A model generated the notes under the pieces. It did no database searches and was not told where the DNA came from. It saw nothing but the letters and a program-made list of their open reading frames with translations. 64,000 bases of DNA, taken from positions 8,068,869 through 8,132,868 of the forward strand of contig NZ_CP030287.1 of NCBI RefSeq assembly GCF_003287935.1, read 5' to 3'. Shown here piece by piece: positions 7,860-16,385 of this stretch (positions are counted from its first letter, which is position 1; every line of letters starts with the position of its first letter). This stretch comes from Streptomyces sp. ICC1. GTDB taxonomy: Bacteria > Actinomycetota > Actinomycetes > Streptomycetales > Streptomycetaceae. Both the position numbers and the translations under genes were made by a program.

Positions 7860-8858
7860 ATGACGAGGATCTTCAGCGGGGTCAAGCCGACCGGGCACCT
7901 GACGCTGGGCAACTACCTGGGCGCCGTGCGGCAGTGGGTCGCCGCCGAGCAGAAGCCCGACGAGGCACTGTTCTGCGTGGTCGACCTGCACGCCCTGACC
8001 GTCGAGCACGATCCGGCGCGGGTGCGCCGGCTCAGTCGGCAGGCGGCGACGCTGCTCATCGCCGCCGGACTGACCCCCGACACGTGCACGCTGTTCGTGC
8101 AGAGCCATGTGGACGAGCACGCGCGGCTGGCCTACCTGCTGGAGTGCACCGCCTCCGACGGGGAGCTGCGCCGGATGGTGCAGTACAAGGAGAAGGCGGC
8201 GAAGGCGCAGGCCTCGGGGGAAGGCGTACGGCTGTCGCTGCTCACCTATCCCGTGCTGATGGCCGCCGACATCCTGGCCTACCGGACCGATGAGGTGCCG
8301 GTCGGTGAGGACCAGCGCCAGCACGTGGAGCTGACCCGGGATCTGGCCGTGCGGTTCAACCAGCGCTACGGGCACACCTTCACCGTGCCCAAGGCCACGC
8401 ATCCCGTGGTGGCCGCGCGGGTCATGGACCTGCAGGAGCCCACCTCGAAGATGGGGAAGTCCGGGGACGCGGGCCCCGGGGTGGTGTTCATGCTCGACGA
8501 GCCCGAGGCCGTGCGGAAGAAGGTGATGCGGGCCGTCACCGACAGCGGGGACGGCGGGGTCGTCTACGACCGGGAGGCGCGGCCGGGGGTCGCGAACCTG
8601 CTGGACGTCCTCGCGGCGTGCACCGGGGGCGAGCCGGCCGTGCTCGCCGACGGGTACACCGGGTACGGGGCGCTCAAGCGGGACGTGGCCGACGCCGTGG
8701 TGGAGCTGCTGCGGCCGGTCCGTGCGCGGCACGCGGAGCTGGCGGCCGACCCGGGCGCGGTGGAGGCGGTGCTGCGCGCGGGCGCCGGGCGGGCCCGGGC
8801 GCTGGCGCGGCCCGTGGTCGACGAGGCGTACCGGGCCATCGGGCTGCTGGAGCCCTGA
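7860..8858 (+). CDS. trpS: Tryptophanyl-tRNA synthetase, attenuator-controlled
   Basis: A 332-residue class Ic aminoacyl-tRNA synthetase of normal length. The HIGH-type motif is TGHLTLGN (residues 11-18) and the KMSKS-type motif is SKMGKS (about residues 197-202). It charges tRNA-Trp in the cytoplasm. AGGGAGACAGGA precedes the ATG at 7860. The upstream Trp leader peptide and attenuator, and proC as neighbour, resemble S. coelicolor trpRS1, the auxiliary indolmycin-resistant enzyme. I infer that this is that isoform, made when Trp-tRNA charging falls; a housekeeping trpS would lie elsewhere. Sequence alone does not prove inhibitor resistance. Confidence 0.95.
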   Translation: MTRIFSGVKPTGHLTLGNYLGAVRQWVAAEQKPDEALFCVVDLHALTVEHDPARVRRLSRQAATLLIAAGLTPDTCTLFVQSHVDEHARLAYLLECTASDGELRRMVQYKEKAAKAQASGEGVRLSLLTYPVLMAADILAYRTDEVPVGEDQRQHVELTRDLAVRFNQRYGHTFTVPKATHPVVAARVMDLQEPTSKMGKSGDAGPGVVFMLDEPEAVRKKVMRAVTDSGDGGVVYDREARPGVANLLDVLAACTGGEPAVLADGYTGYGALKRDVADAVVELLRPVRARHAELAADPGAVEAVLRAGAGRARALARPVVDEAYRAIGLLEP

Positions 8859-8875
8859 GGGCGCGGAGCCGCGCG

Positions 8876-8923
8876 CGCCGTGCCGGTACGGGGCCGCGCG
8901 CGCGGCCCCGTACCGGCACGGCG
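8876..8923. terminator. 48-bp perfect palindrome between trpS and proC
   Basis: The two halves are perfectly complementary over 24 bp with no spacer, centred between 8899 and 8900. It starts 17 bases after the trpS stop and ends one base before the proC stop, so it can terminate both convergent genes. Confidence 0.85.
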
Positions 8924-9733
8924 TCAGCTGTTGCCGGAGGCGAGCTCGCGGCTGCGGTCGCGGGCCGCTTCGAGGGCGGCGATCAGGGCGGCCCGTACGC
9001 CGTGCTTCTCGAGTTCCACGATGGCGTTGATGGTGGTGCCGGCCGGGGAGGTGACGGCCTCGCGGAGCTTGACCGGGTGCTCGCCGCTGTCGCGGAGCAT
9101 CACGGCGGCGCCGATGGCGGCCTGGACGATGAGGTCGTGGGCCTGGGCGCGGGGCAGGCCCAGGAGGATGCCGGCGTCGGTCATGGCCTCGACGAGGAAG
9201 TAGAAGTAGGCCGGGCCCGAGCCGGAGAGGGCGGTCGCCGCGTCCTGCTGGGACTCGGGGACGCGCAGGGTCTTGCCGACGCCGCCGAAGATCTCCTCGG
9301 TGTGCAGGAGGTGCTCGGCGGTGGCGTGGCTGCCGGCCGAGATGACGGACATGGCCTCGTCGACGAGGGCGGGGGTGTTCGTCATGACGCGGACGACGGG
9401 GGTGCCGGGGGCGAGCCGTTCCTCGAAGAAGGAGGTCGGGACGCCGGCCGCGCCGCTGATGACCAGGCGGCCGGCGGGGACGTGCGGGGCGAGCTCTTCG
9501 AGGAGCTTGCCCATGTCCTGCGGCTTCACGGTGAGGATGAGGGTGTCGGCACGCTTGGCGGCCTCGGCGTTGGAGACGGCCTCGACGCCGTAGCGGGCGA
9601 CGAGCTCGGCCGCGCGCTCGGGGCGGCGGGCGGTGACGAGGAGCTTCGAGGCGGGCCAGCCGCCGCGGATCATTCCGCTGAGCAGGGCCTCGCCGATCTT
9701 GCCGGTACCGAGGACTGCGACTGTCTGGGTCAT
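8924..9733 (-). CDS. proC: Pyrroline-5-carboxylate reductase
   Basis: A 269-residue ProC, the usual length. The N-terminal NAD(P)-binding motif is VAVLGTGKIGEALLSG (residues 4-19). The family signature near the C-terminus is LREAVTSPAGTTINAI, and ALSGSGPAY lies near residue 167. It reduces pyrroline-5-carboxylate to proline as the last step of proline synthesis. GAGGTGA precedes the ATG at 9733. It is convergent with trpS. Confidence 0.96.
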   Translation of the reverse strand: MTQTVAVLGTGKIGEALLSGMIRGGWPASKLLVTARRPERAAELVARYGVEAVSNAEAAKRADTLILTVKPQDMGKLLEELAPHVPAGRLVISGAAGVPTSFFEERLAPGTPVVRVMTNTPALVDEAMSVISAGSHATAEHLLHTEEIFGGVGKTLRVPESQQDAATALSGSGPAYFYFLVEAMTDAGILLGLPRAQAHDLIVQAAIGAAVMLRDSGEHPVKLREAVTSPAGTTINAIVELEKHGVRAALIAALEAARDRSRELASGNS

Positions 9734-9846
9734 GCCCGATTCACCTCGCCGAACTGTTGGTGCGTGTACGCGCGCCGCGTGTGCGGTGTCCGCGTGGTCA
9801 TCCTCGCACCCGGGCGGGGAGCGGCGGCGCGGTGTCCGGACTGCGG

Positions 9847-10584
9847 TCAGGGGGTGCGGCGGCGGAGGGTGGCGGCGCCGAGGGTGAGGACGAGCAGGGC
9901 GCACCCGGCGACGATCACGGCGTCGCGGACGAAGTCGGCGGTCATGTCGGTGTGGGTGAGGACCTGGGTCATGCCGTCGACCGCGTAGGACATGGGCAGG
10001 ACGTTGGAGATTCCTTCGAGGACCGGCTGCATGGTGTCGCGCGCCGCGAAGAGCCCGCACAGCAGGAGCTGGGGGAAGATCACGGCCGGCATGAACTGGA
10101 CGGCCTGGAACTCGGACGCGGCGAAGGCGGAGACGAAGAGGCCGAGCGCGGTGCCGAGGAGCGCGTCGAGCAGGGCGACGAGCAGGAGCAGCCACGGGGA
10201 GCCGACGACGTCGAGGCCGAGGACCCAGAGGGCGACGCCGGTGGCGAGCAGGGACTGGACGACGGCCACGGCGCCGAAGGCGAGGGCGTAGCCGGCGATG
10301 AGGTCGCCCTTGCCGAGCGGCAAGGCGAGGAGGCGTTCGAGGGTGCCGGAGGTGCGCTCGCGCAGGGTGGCGATGGAGGTGACCAGGAACATCGTGATCA
10401 GCGGGAAGATGCCGAGGAGGCTGGCGCCGATGCCGTCGAAGGTCTGCGGGCTGCCGTCGAAGACGTAGCGGAGCAGGATCAGCATGAGTACGGGGACCAG
10501 CAGCATCAGGGCGATCGAGCGGGGGTCGTGGCGGAGCTGGCGCAGGACGCGGGCGGCGGTGGCGGCGGTGCGGGCCGTGCTCAT
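9847..10584 (-). CDS. ABC-2 type transporter permease
   Basis: A 245-residue membrane protein with six predicted hydrophobic spans and the ABC-2 permease layout. An amphipathic N-terminus is followed by IALMLLVPVLMLILL, then RERTSGTLERLLALPL, the typical coupling-helix motif of DrrB-like export permeases. Its ATG overlaps the stop of the ATPase gene (ATGA at 10581-10584), so the two are translationally coupled. The pair should export a drug or lipid-like molecule; the substrate cannot be told from sequence. Confidence 0.9.
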   Translation of the reverse strand: MSTARTAATAARVLRQLRHDPRSIALMLLVPVLMLILLRYVFDGSPQTFDGIGASLLGIFPLITMFLVTSIATLRERTSGTLERLLALPLGKGDLIAGYALAFGAVAVVQSLLATGVALWVLGLDVVGSPWLLLLVALLDALLGTALGLFVSAFAASEFQAVQFMPAVIFPQLLLCGLFAARDTMQPVLEGISNVLPMSYAVDGMTQVLTHTDMTADFVRDAVIVAGCALLVLTLGAATLRRRTP

Positions 10585-11429
10585 CGGGTGCTCCCCTGGG
10601 TGGCTTCGGCGGCAGCGGAGCCGGAGGCGGCAGCGGCGGTGGCAGCGGCAGCGGCGTTGGCGTTGGCCGCGTCGACGAGGCGCAGGAAGCCCTCCTCGAC
10701 GGTGTCGGCGTCGGTCCGGGCGCGCAGTGCGTCCGGAGTGTCCTGGGCGAGGATGCGGCCTTCGCGCATGAGGAGCAGGTCGTGGCAGCGCTCGGCTTCG
10801 TCCATGACGTGGGAGGAGACGAGGAGGGTGGCGCCGCGGGTGGCGGCGATGTCGTGGAAGAGGTTCCACAGGTCGCGGCGCAGGACGGGGTCGAGGCCGA
10901 CGGTGGGTTCGTCGAGGACGAGGAGTTCGGGGCTGCCGAGGAGGGCGACGGCGAGGGAGACCCTGTTGCGCTGCCCGCCGGAGAGGTTGCCGGCGAGGGC
11001 GGTGGCGTGGCTGGCGAGGTCGACGTCGTCGATGGCGCGGGTGACGGTCTCGCGGCGGCGGTCCGCGGCGGCGCGGCCGGGGTCGAGGATGGCGGCGAAG
11101 TAGTCGAGGTTCTGGCGGACGGTGAGGTCGTCGTAGACGGAGGGTGCCTGGGTGACGTAGCCGATGCGGGAGCGGAGCTCGGGGTGGCCGGCGGGGCGGC
11201 CGAGGACTTCGAGGGTGCCGGTGACGTGGGCCTGGGTGCCGACGACGGCGCGCATGAGGGTGGACTTTCCGCAGCCGGAGGGGCCGAGGAGGCCGGTGAT
11301 GCGGCCGCGGGGGACGTCGAAGGCGAGGGCGTCGAGGACGGTGCGGGGGTTGCGGCCGGTGCCGCGGCGGACGGTCAGGCCGTGGGCATGCACGGCTGGT
11401 GCGGTGGCGGCCGCCTCGTTATTCATCAT
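10581..11429 (-). CDS. ABC transporter ATP-binding protein (DrrA-like exporter)
   Basis: About 282 residues. Walker A GPSGCGKST, signature LSGGQRNRVSLA, Walker B LLVLDEPTVGLD and the H-loop in SSHVMDEAERC identify an ABC-2 exporter ATPase, with a short Ala-rich C-terminal tail. The ATG at 11429 (or the next codon, 11426) is chosen because homology begins just after it; the frame is open to 11465. An operator-like palindrome lies across the start codons, suggesting repression by a regulator not encoded next door. Its stop overlaps the permease start. Confidence 0.9.
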   Translation of the reverse strand: MMNNEAAATAPAVHAHGLTVRRGTGRNPRTVLDALAFDVPRGRITGLLGPSGCGKSTLMRAVVGTQAHVTGTLEVLGRPAGHPELRSRIGYVTQAPSVYDDLTVRQNLDYFAAILDPGRAAADRRRETVTRAIDDVDLASHATALAGNLSGGQRNRVSLAVALLGSPELLVLDEPTVGLDPVLRRDLWNLFHDIAATRGATLLVSSHVMDEAERCHDLLLMREGRILAQDTPDALRARTDADTVEEGFLRLVDAANANAAAAATAAAASGSAAAEATQGSTR

Positions 11430-11440
11430 GTGATGAATAA
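11419..11440. promoter_or_regulatory. Operator-like palindrome over the exporter start codon
   Basis: TTATTCATCA and TGATGAATAA form 10-bp perfect arms around a 2-base centre, in a region that is otherwise very GC-rich. The palindrome contains the ATG codons of the ATPase gene. A dimeric repressor of the TetR, GntR or PadR type is the likely reader, but the protein is unknown. Confidence 0.55.
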
Positions 11441-11483
11441 TGCTCCCGGCGGTGCCGGGGCGCAAGCCTCGGGGAGCCGGCGC

Positions 11484-12038
11484 CTACTTCTTGCGCTTGG
11501 TGCGGCGGGCGGCCGGGTTGCCGGTACGGGAGCTGCGGCGGCGGGCGAACTCGGCCGTGGCGCGCTCGTACTCGGCGCGGGCCAGCTTCTCGCCGGGGGC
11601 CTCGACGAAGCAGCGCAGGAAGTAGGCGATGAGGCCGCCGATGAAGCCGATCGCCTTGAGGCCCTTGAGGGCCGCCTCGTCGGAGGAGGGAGCGGGGCGG
11701 CGGGAGAAGGACTCCCAGGCCTTGACGAAGGCGATGGAGCTCGCGATGGCGAAGAGGACGACGACGGAGATGCTGAGGAACGGGCCGACGTTGCCGATCT
11801 CCAGGCCCTCGTAGGAGAAGCGGAGCAGGAAGGCTCCGATGACCGCGGCGGCCAGCGCGCCCGCGGCGACACCGACGCGGCGCAGGCCGTAGCCGCCGTC
11901 GTGGTTCACCCAGGTGGTGCCGAAGAACCGGAGCGGCTCGGGTTCGGGGCCGGTGGTCACCGGTGCCTGGGCCTGGGCCTGGTCAGGGGCCTCGGCGGCC
12001 GGCTCGGCGGGGGTCTGGTCTCGCTGGTCGTCGCTCAC
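11484..12038 (-). CDS. Conserved actinobacterial membrane protein, function unknown
   Basis: A 184-residue protein. Residues 1-45 are acidic and Ala/Pro-rich, followed by the conserved-looking motif FFGTTWVNHDGGYGLRR. Two hydrophobic spans (about residues 58-75 and 87-105) come next, and a third weaker one lies near 130-140 (IGFIGGLIAYFLR). The C-terminus is highly basic (RRSSRTGNPAARRTKRKK). GTG at 12038 is chosen, with GGGGGA about 10 bases upstream. I do not recognise a function. It lies between the ABC pair and the SH3 gene on the same strand. Confidence 0.7.
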   Translation of the reverse strand: MSDDQRDQTPAEPAAEAPDQAQAQAPVTTGPEPEPLRFFGTTWVNHDGGYGLRRVGVAAGALAAAVIGAFLLRFSYEGLEIGNVGPFLSISVVVLFAIASSIAFVKAWESFSRRPAPSSDEAALKGLKAIGFIGGLIAYFLRCFVEAPGEKLARAEYERATAEFARRRSSRTGNPAARRTKRKK

Positions 12039-12118
12039 ACCAGCGATTATCCCCCGCCGGCCGGTCCGGGCCCGGGCTGTCTCACGGGTCAGACCGCGCG
12101 GATGGCCCGGATGGACCC

Positions 12119-12198
12119 CAGGCGCGGCGGGACCTCAGGCGCGTCGGGACCCCAGGCGCGGCGGGACGTCAGGCGCGGCGGGACGTCAGGCGCAGTGG
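12119..12198. repeat. 17-bp tandem repeat overlapping a stop codon
   Basis: Four copies and a partial fifth of a 17-bp unit, CAGGCGCGGCGGGACGT, with small variations in the first two. The last copies contain the stop codon and final codons of the SH3 gene on the minus strand. Such a repeat could slip and change the end of that protein. Confidence 0.8.
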
Positions 12199-12488
12199 TT
12201 GGCCACGTAGCCGTCGCTGCCGGTCTTGACGTAGGCGTCCGAGACGAAGAGGCCGTTGCCGATGCAGTCCCAGATGTCGGTGGTGCCGTACGGACCGCTG
12301 ACGCGCTCGCCCGGCGTCTGGCAGCGGATGGTCACGCTCGCGCCGTAGGGCAGGACCTTCTCGACCGAGAAGTTCGTGCCCGGACCGCTGCGGACGTTCA
12401 CCCGGTAGCCCGGGGCGACCGGGAACGTCTGATAGCCGGACCCCGCGGCCAGGGCGACGATGTGGCTCGATTCGTTCTCAACGGACAT
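12186..12488 (-). CDS. SH3-domain protein
   Basis: A 100-residue protein with a bacterial SH3 signature: YRVNVRSGPGTNFSVEKVL followed by YGASVTIRC and, near the C-terminus, VSDAYVKTGSD. Two cysteines (in IRCQ and WDCIG) and a third at the C-terminus suggest disulfides, but I see no signal peptide from the ATG at 12488, preceded by GGGGGGA. Bacterial SH3 domains usually bind peptidoglycan or act as protein docking modules. It is divergent from the Ser/Thr kinase at 12596, with 107 bases between the starts. Its stop codon lies in a 17-bp tandem repeat. Confidence 0.75.
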   Translation of the reverse strand: MSVENESSHIVALAAGSGYQTFPVAPGYRVNVRSGPGTNFSVEKVLPYGASVTIRCQTPGERVSGPYGTTDIWDCIGNGLFVSDAYVKTGSDGYVANHCA

Positions 12489-12595
12489 GACTCGGTTTCC
12501 CCCCATGGGCGCTGCCCTGCGCAACTCGCGCAGGGTAGCAGGACCTTGGAGATTCGCACGGGCCATCGACTAGGCTCCGGCGGGGGTGGTGAGCG

Positions 12596-13732
12596 GTGCA
12601 TTCGCTGCGCGCGGACTACGCGGGGTTTCCGGAGTACGCCGGGCAGTACCGGCTCGAATCCGTGCTCGGCTCCGGCGGCATGGGCGTCGTCCACCTGGCC
12701 ACCTCCGAGTCGGGGCTGAAACTCGCCGTCAAGATCGTGCACGCCGAGCACGCCGTGGACCCGGAGTTCCGGGCCCGGTTCCGGCAGGAGGTCGCGGCCG
12801 CCCGGCGGGTGAGCGGGGCCTTCACCGCGCCCGTCGTGGACGCGGACCCCGATGCCGAACGCCCTTGGATGGCGACCCTGTTCATCGACGCCCCGACGCT
12901 CGCCGAGCGGGTGCGCGAGCGCGTGCTGGAGGCCCGGGAGCTGACCCGGCTCGCCGCCGGACTGGCCGAGGCGCTGCGGGACATCCACCGGGCGGGGGTC
13001 GTGCACCGGGACCTGAAGCCCAGCAACGTGCTGATGGCCCCGGACGGGGTGCGGGTCATCGACTTCGGCATCTCGCGGCCCGCGGACAGCGATCTGCGGA
13101 CCGAGACCGGGAAGCTGATCGGGACCCCGCCGTTCATGGCGCCGGAGCAGTTCCAGCGGCCGCGCGAGGTCGGGACCGCGGCCGACGTGTTCGCCCTGGG
13201 GGCGGTGCTGGTGCACGCGGCGACCGGGCGGGGGCCGTTCGACTCCGACAGCCACTACCTCGTGGCGTACCAGGTGGTGCACAGCGAGCCCGATCTGACC
13301 GGGCTGCCGGAGCGGCTCGTACCGCTCGTCGCGCAGTGCCTGGCGAAGGACCCGGCGGAGCGGCCGAGCGCGGGCGCGCTGATCGTGGCGCTGCGGGCGC
13401 TGGTGTACCCGACGGACCTGGACACGCAGGTCTTCGTCCCCAGGCCGAGGCGGCCGGCCGAGGCGGAGGAGGTCACGCACCGGCGGGACCGGATCGAGGG
13501 CCGGGGCGAGGGCCGTGGCGATGACCGGGGCGATGACCGTGGCGAGGGCCGGATCGGTGGCCGGATCGGTGGCCGGATCGGAGGTCGGATCGGAGGTCGG
13601 GCCGGGGGCCGGGCACCGGGCCGACCTCCGATCCGACCTCCGATCCGGCCACCGGGCTCGGGGAGCGGGAGGCCGAGGGGCTCGGCTTGGCGCTCGCGGA
13701 GGACTGCGAGGGGGCCACCTCGGTCAGGCTGA
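12596..13732 (+). CDS. Serine/threonine protein kinase, C-terminus disrupted
   Basis: The Hanks-type catalytic domain is complete: glycine loop LGSGGMGVVHLA (about residues 24-35), Lys in AVKIV, HRDLKPSN (about 137-144), DFG at about 156, APE in MAPEQ, ending near residue 285. From about residue 300 the product becomes Arg/Gly/Asp repeats (GRGEGRGDDRGDD, then GRIGGRIGG) and ends in a Pro/Arg tail encoded by the large inverted repeat at 13567-13654. No transmembrane helix or sensor domain remains. The natural C-terminal part seems to be lost or replaced. The frame overlaps the convergent gene ending at 13473 by about 260 bases. Start GTG at 12596. Confidence 0.8.
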   Translation: MHSLRADYAGFPEYAGQYRLESVLGSGGMGVVHLATSESGLKLAVKIVHAEHAVDPEFRARFRQEVAAARRVSGAFTAPVVDADPDAERPWMATLFIDAPTLAERVRERVLEARELTRLAAGLAEALRDIHRAGVVHRDLKPSNVLMAPDGVRVIDFGISRPADSDLRTETGKLIGTPPFMAPEQFQRPREVGTAADVFALGAVLVHAATGRGPFDSDSHYLVAYQVVHSEPDLTGLPERLVPLVAQCLAKDPAERPSAGALIVALRALVYPTDLDTQVFVPRPRRPAEAEEVTHRRDRIEGRGEGRGDDRGDDRGEGRIGGRIGGRIGGRIGGRAGGRAPGRPPIRPPIRPPGSGSGRPRGSAWRSRRTARGPPRSG

Positions 13733-14198
13733 TGACGGGGGAGGAGGGTTTCGCGTCGAGAAGGGTCGTCTCGGGCTCCGCGGAGCCCGCGAAGGCCGTC
13801 AGGGCCAGGGCGGCCGCGCCGAAGACGACCACCGCGGACGCGGCGATCAGCACCGGGCGCATGCGGCGGCGCGGCGGTGCCCCGTACGGCGGTACGGGCG
13901 GCACGGGGCGCAGCTGCATCGTTTCGTCAGGCCAGGAACCCGCCGGAGCCATCGGCGACGCGGAGGCCACGGGTGTGCCGTACGCCGGGGTGTGCGCCTC
14001 GGGTATCGGTGGCGGGGCGGCCGCCCGGGCGGGGTGGGGCTGCCGCGTGGCCCCCGGGCCGCCTCGCGGTGGCCGGGCCTCGGCCTGACCGGGGTCGGGC
14101 AGCGTGACGTACGGGCGGACGCGCAGGGGCTCGAACCCCTGCGGGCATCCGCACCCGTCTCCCACGGCGCCGCATTCCGTACAGCGGTCAGCGCTCAC
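13473..14198 (-). CDS. Zinc-finger/TM protein with truncated C-terminus
   Basis: A 241-residue reading frame. The N-terminus has a Cys cluster, CTECGAVGDGCGC (residues 5-17), followed by a Pro-rich linker, one transmembrane span (about residues 106-124, VLIAASAVVVFGAAALAL), and a Ser/Pro-rich extracellular stretch. From about residue 168 it enters the inverted repeat and becomes SEVGSEVG and Arg/His/Gly repeats. Related Streptomyces proteins as I recall them carry a folded extracellular C-terminal domain, which is absent here. The start GTG at 14198 has the strong site GGGGAGGGG upstream. It overlaps the convergent kinase over the repeat. Function unknown. Confidence 0.65.
   Translation of the reverse strand: MSADRCTECGAVGDGCGCPQGFEPLRVRPYVTLPDPGQAEARPPRGGPGATRQPHPARAAAPPPIPEAHTPAYGTPVASASPMAPAGSWPDETMQLRPVPPVPPYGAPPRRRMRPVLIAASAVVVFGAAALALTAFAGSAEPETTLLDAKPSSPVISLTEVAPSQSSASAKPSPSASRSPSPVAGSEVGSEVGPVPGPRPDLRSDLRSGHRSGHRSGPRHGHRPGHRHGPRPGPRSGPAGA
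13567..13654. repeat. Large inverted repeat joining two convergent truncated genes
   Basis: Arms 13567-13600 and 13621-13654 are perfectly complementary over 34 bp around a 20-base loop. Inside each arm are short direct repeats (GGATCGGAGGTC twice), and GGATCGGTGGCC-type copies run upstream from about 13551. Both the kinase and the zinc-finger/TM gene lose recognisable protein sequence on entering it. Confidence 0.85.
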
Positions 14199-14326
14199 TT
14201 GTACCCCTCCCCTGGCCACTGCCTGCGATTATGCAGACCCGCGGAAGCACTCCCAACCCGTCCGACAGGCCATAACGGGACACACCACTCAGGATGGAGT
14301 TGTCGATCAGGCCTGAGGAGGAGCCG

Positions 14327-16381
14327 ATGGTGCAGGACGTGACCACGGAGCCCGACCCGCGGAAATCCGGCCCGAGTGCCGAACACGCCTCTCGTGAGGT
14401 GCTCGTCTCCATCGGCGCACTGCTGCTGGGGCTGCTCATCGCCGCGCTCGACCAGACGATCGTGTCGACGGCGCTGCCGACGATCGTCAGTGACCTGGGC
14501 GGCATGGCGCACCTGTCGTGGGTGGTCACCGCCTACATGCTCGCCTCGACGGCCGCCACACCGCTGTGGGGCAAGCTCGGGGACCAGTACGGGCGCAAGA
14601 AGCTCTTCCAGTACGCCATCGTGCTCTTCCTGATCGGGTCCGCGCTGTGCGGGCTCGCGCAGGACATGCCGCAGCTCATCGGGTTCCGCGCGCTCCAGGG
14701 CCTGGGCGGCGGCGGTCTGATGGTGCTGTCGATGGCGATCGTCGGAGACATCGTCCCGCCGCGCGAACGCGGCAAGTACCAGGGCCTCTTCGGTGCGGTC
14801 TTCGGGGCGACCAGTGTGCTGGGTCCGCTGCTCGGCGGACTGTTCGTGGACCACCTGTCGTGGCGCTGGGTCTTCTACATCAACCTCCCCATCGGTCTCG
14901 TCGCGCTCGTCGTCATCGCCGCCAGCCTGCACATCCCGGTGCGCTCCGAGAAGCACACCATCGACTACTTCGGCACCTTCCTCATCGCTTCCGTCGCGAC
15001 CTGTCTCGTCCTCGTGGCCTCCCTCGGCGGGACCTGGGGCTGGAGCTCCCCGCAGATCATCGGGCTGGCCGTGCTGGGCGCCGTGCTGCTGATCGCCTTC
15101 GTCCTGATCGAGCGGCGGGCCGCGGAGCCCGTGCTCCCGCTCAAGCTGTTCGGGATCCGCACCTTCACCCTCTGCTCGGTGATCAGCTTCGTGGTGGGCT
15201 TCGCGATGTTCGGCGCGATGGTCTACCTGCCGACCTTCCTCCAGGTGGTCCAGGGCGTCTCGCCGACGATGTCGGGCGTCCACATGCTGCCCATGGTGCT
15301 CGGCATGCTGATCACCTCCACCGGCTCCGGCCAGATCGTCAGCCGCACCGGGCGCTGGAAGGTCTTCCCGATCGCGGGCACGGCCGTGACCGCGATCGGT
15401 CTGCTGCTCCTGCACCAACTGGAGCGCACCAGCTCCACCTGGGAGATGAGCGTCTACTTCTTCGTCTTCGGCGCCGGCCTCGGACTGGTCATGCAGGTGC
15501 TCGTGCTGGTGGTGCAGAACTCGGTCACCTACGCCGACCTGGGTGTCGCCACTTCCGGTGCCACCTTCTTCCGCTCCATCGGCGCCTCCTTCGGCGTGGC
15601 CATCTTCGGCACGATCTTCACGAACCGGCTGGACGACAAGCTGGCCGCCGCGCTGGCCGGAGTACCACTGCCGCCCGGGATGGACGCGGCCCGGCTGGAG
15701 GCGGATCCGCGCGCCATCGCGAGCCTGCCCCCCGACCTGCAGCCGACCGTGCTGGACGCCTACTCCACCGCCATCACCGACGTCTTCCTCTATGCGGCGC
15801 CCGTGGTGCTGGTGGCCTTCGTCGTGGCCTGGTTCCTCAAGGAGGACAAGCTGCGCGGCTCGGTGACGGCGCCCGACGTCAGCGAGACCCTCGCCTCCAA
15901 CCCCGTCCAGCGCTCCTCCCGCGACGAGGTCGCCCGCGCGCTGACGGTGCTCGGCACCCTCCAGGGCCGCAAGCACGTGTACGAGAAGATCACCGCGAAG
16001 GCCGGCTACGACCTGCTGCCCGCCTCCAGCTGGATGCTGCTGCGGATCAACCGGTACGGATCCGTCGATCCCGCGGTGGTCGCCGAGCGGACCATGGTGC
16101 CGCTGAAGGCCGTCACGGACGCGGCCCGCGAGATCGAGGGGCGCGGGCTGGCCGTCCGCGACGGGTTGTCGCTGCTCCTCACGGACAAGGGTCGCGAGAA
16201 CGCGGCGAAGCTGTCCGCCGCCCGGGAGGAGTCGCTCGGCGAGCTCCTCGGCGACTGGTGGGGCCCGGACCGGCCGACCGACCTGTCCGAGCTGGTCGCG
16301 GAGATCAACTCGGAGCTCTGCGGATCCGCCTCGGAGGAGCCCTACGAGGCCCTGCCGCGCCGGGACCACTCCGCGACGTGA
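14327..16381 (+). CDS. DHA2-type MFS drug exporter with C-terminal winged-helix-like domain
   Basis: About 684 residues from the ATG at 14327, which has AGGAGGAG immediately upstream; an in-frame ATG at 14294 lacks one. Residues about 25-505 carry 14 hydrophobic spans of the EmrB/QacA family, with [13 protein letters not shown] in the first span and the loop motif [13 protein letters not shown]. After the last span, about 150 residues follow ([15 protein letters not shown] through [13 protein letters not shown]) that look like a MarR-type winged helix: a helix-rich segment, [20 protein letters not shown] as recognition-like helices, then [19 protein letters not shown] as a wing. This may sense ligand or regulate the pump. 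The domain call is by eye. Confidence 0.88.
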   Translation: MVQDVTTEPDPRKSGPSAEHASREVLVSIGALLLGLLIAALDQTIVSTALPTIVSDLGGMAHLSWVVTAYMLASTAATPLWGKLGDQYGRKKLFQYAIVLFLIGSALCGLAQDMPQLIGFRALQGLGGGGLMVLSMAIVGDIVPPRERGKYQGLFGAVFGATSVLGPLLGGLFVDHLSWRWVFYINLPIGLVALVVIAASLHIPVRSEKHTIDYFGTFLIASVATCLVLVASLGGTWGWSSPQIIGLAVLGAVLLIAFVLIERRAAEPVLPLKLFGIRTFTLCSVISFVVGFAMFGAMVYLPTFLQVVQGVSPTMSGVHMLPMVLGMLITSTGSGQIVSRTGRWKVFPIAGTAVTAIGLLLLHQLERTSSTWEMSVYFFVFGAGLGLVMQVLVLVVQNSVTYADLGVATSGATFFRSIGASFGVAIFGTIFTNRLDDKLAAALAGVPLPPGMDAARLEADPRAIASLPPDLQPTVLDAYSTAITDVFLYAAPVVLVAFVVAWFLKEDKLRGSVTAPDVSETLASNPVQRSSRDEVARALTVLGTLQGRKHVYEKITAKAGYDLLPASSWMLLRINRYGSVDPAVVAERTMVPLKAVTDAAREIEGRGLAVRDGLSLLLTDKGRENAAKLSAAREESLGELLGDWWGPDRPTDLSELVAEINSELCGSASEEPYEALPRRDHSAT

Positions 16382-16385
16382 CCGG

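Noticed and set aside
8876..8923. Replication or recombination site
   Set aside because: A perfect palindrome between two convergent stop codons is better explained as a bidirectional terminator.
12119..12198. CRISPR array
   Set aside because: 17-bp units are directly contiguous with no spacers.
14116..14150. tRNA T-arm-like hairpin (CGCAGGGG-CTCGAA-CCCCTGCG)
   Set aside because: No acceptor, D or anticodon arms surround it. It is the coding sequence of CGCPQGFEPLRV in the minus-strand zinc-finger protein.
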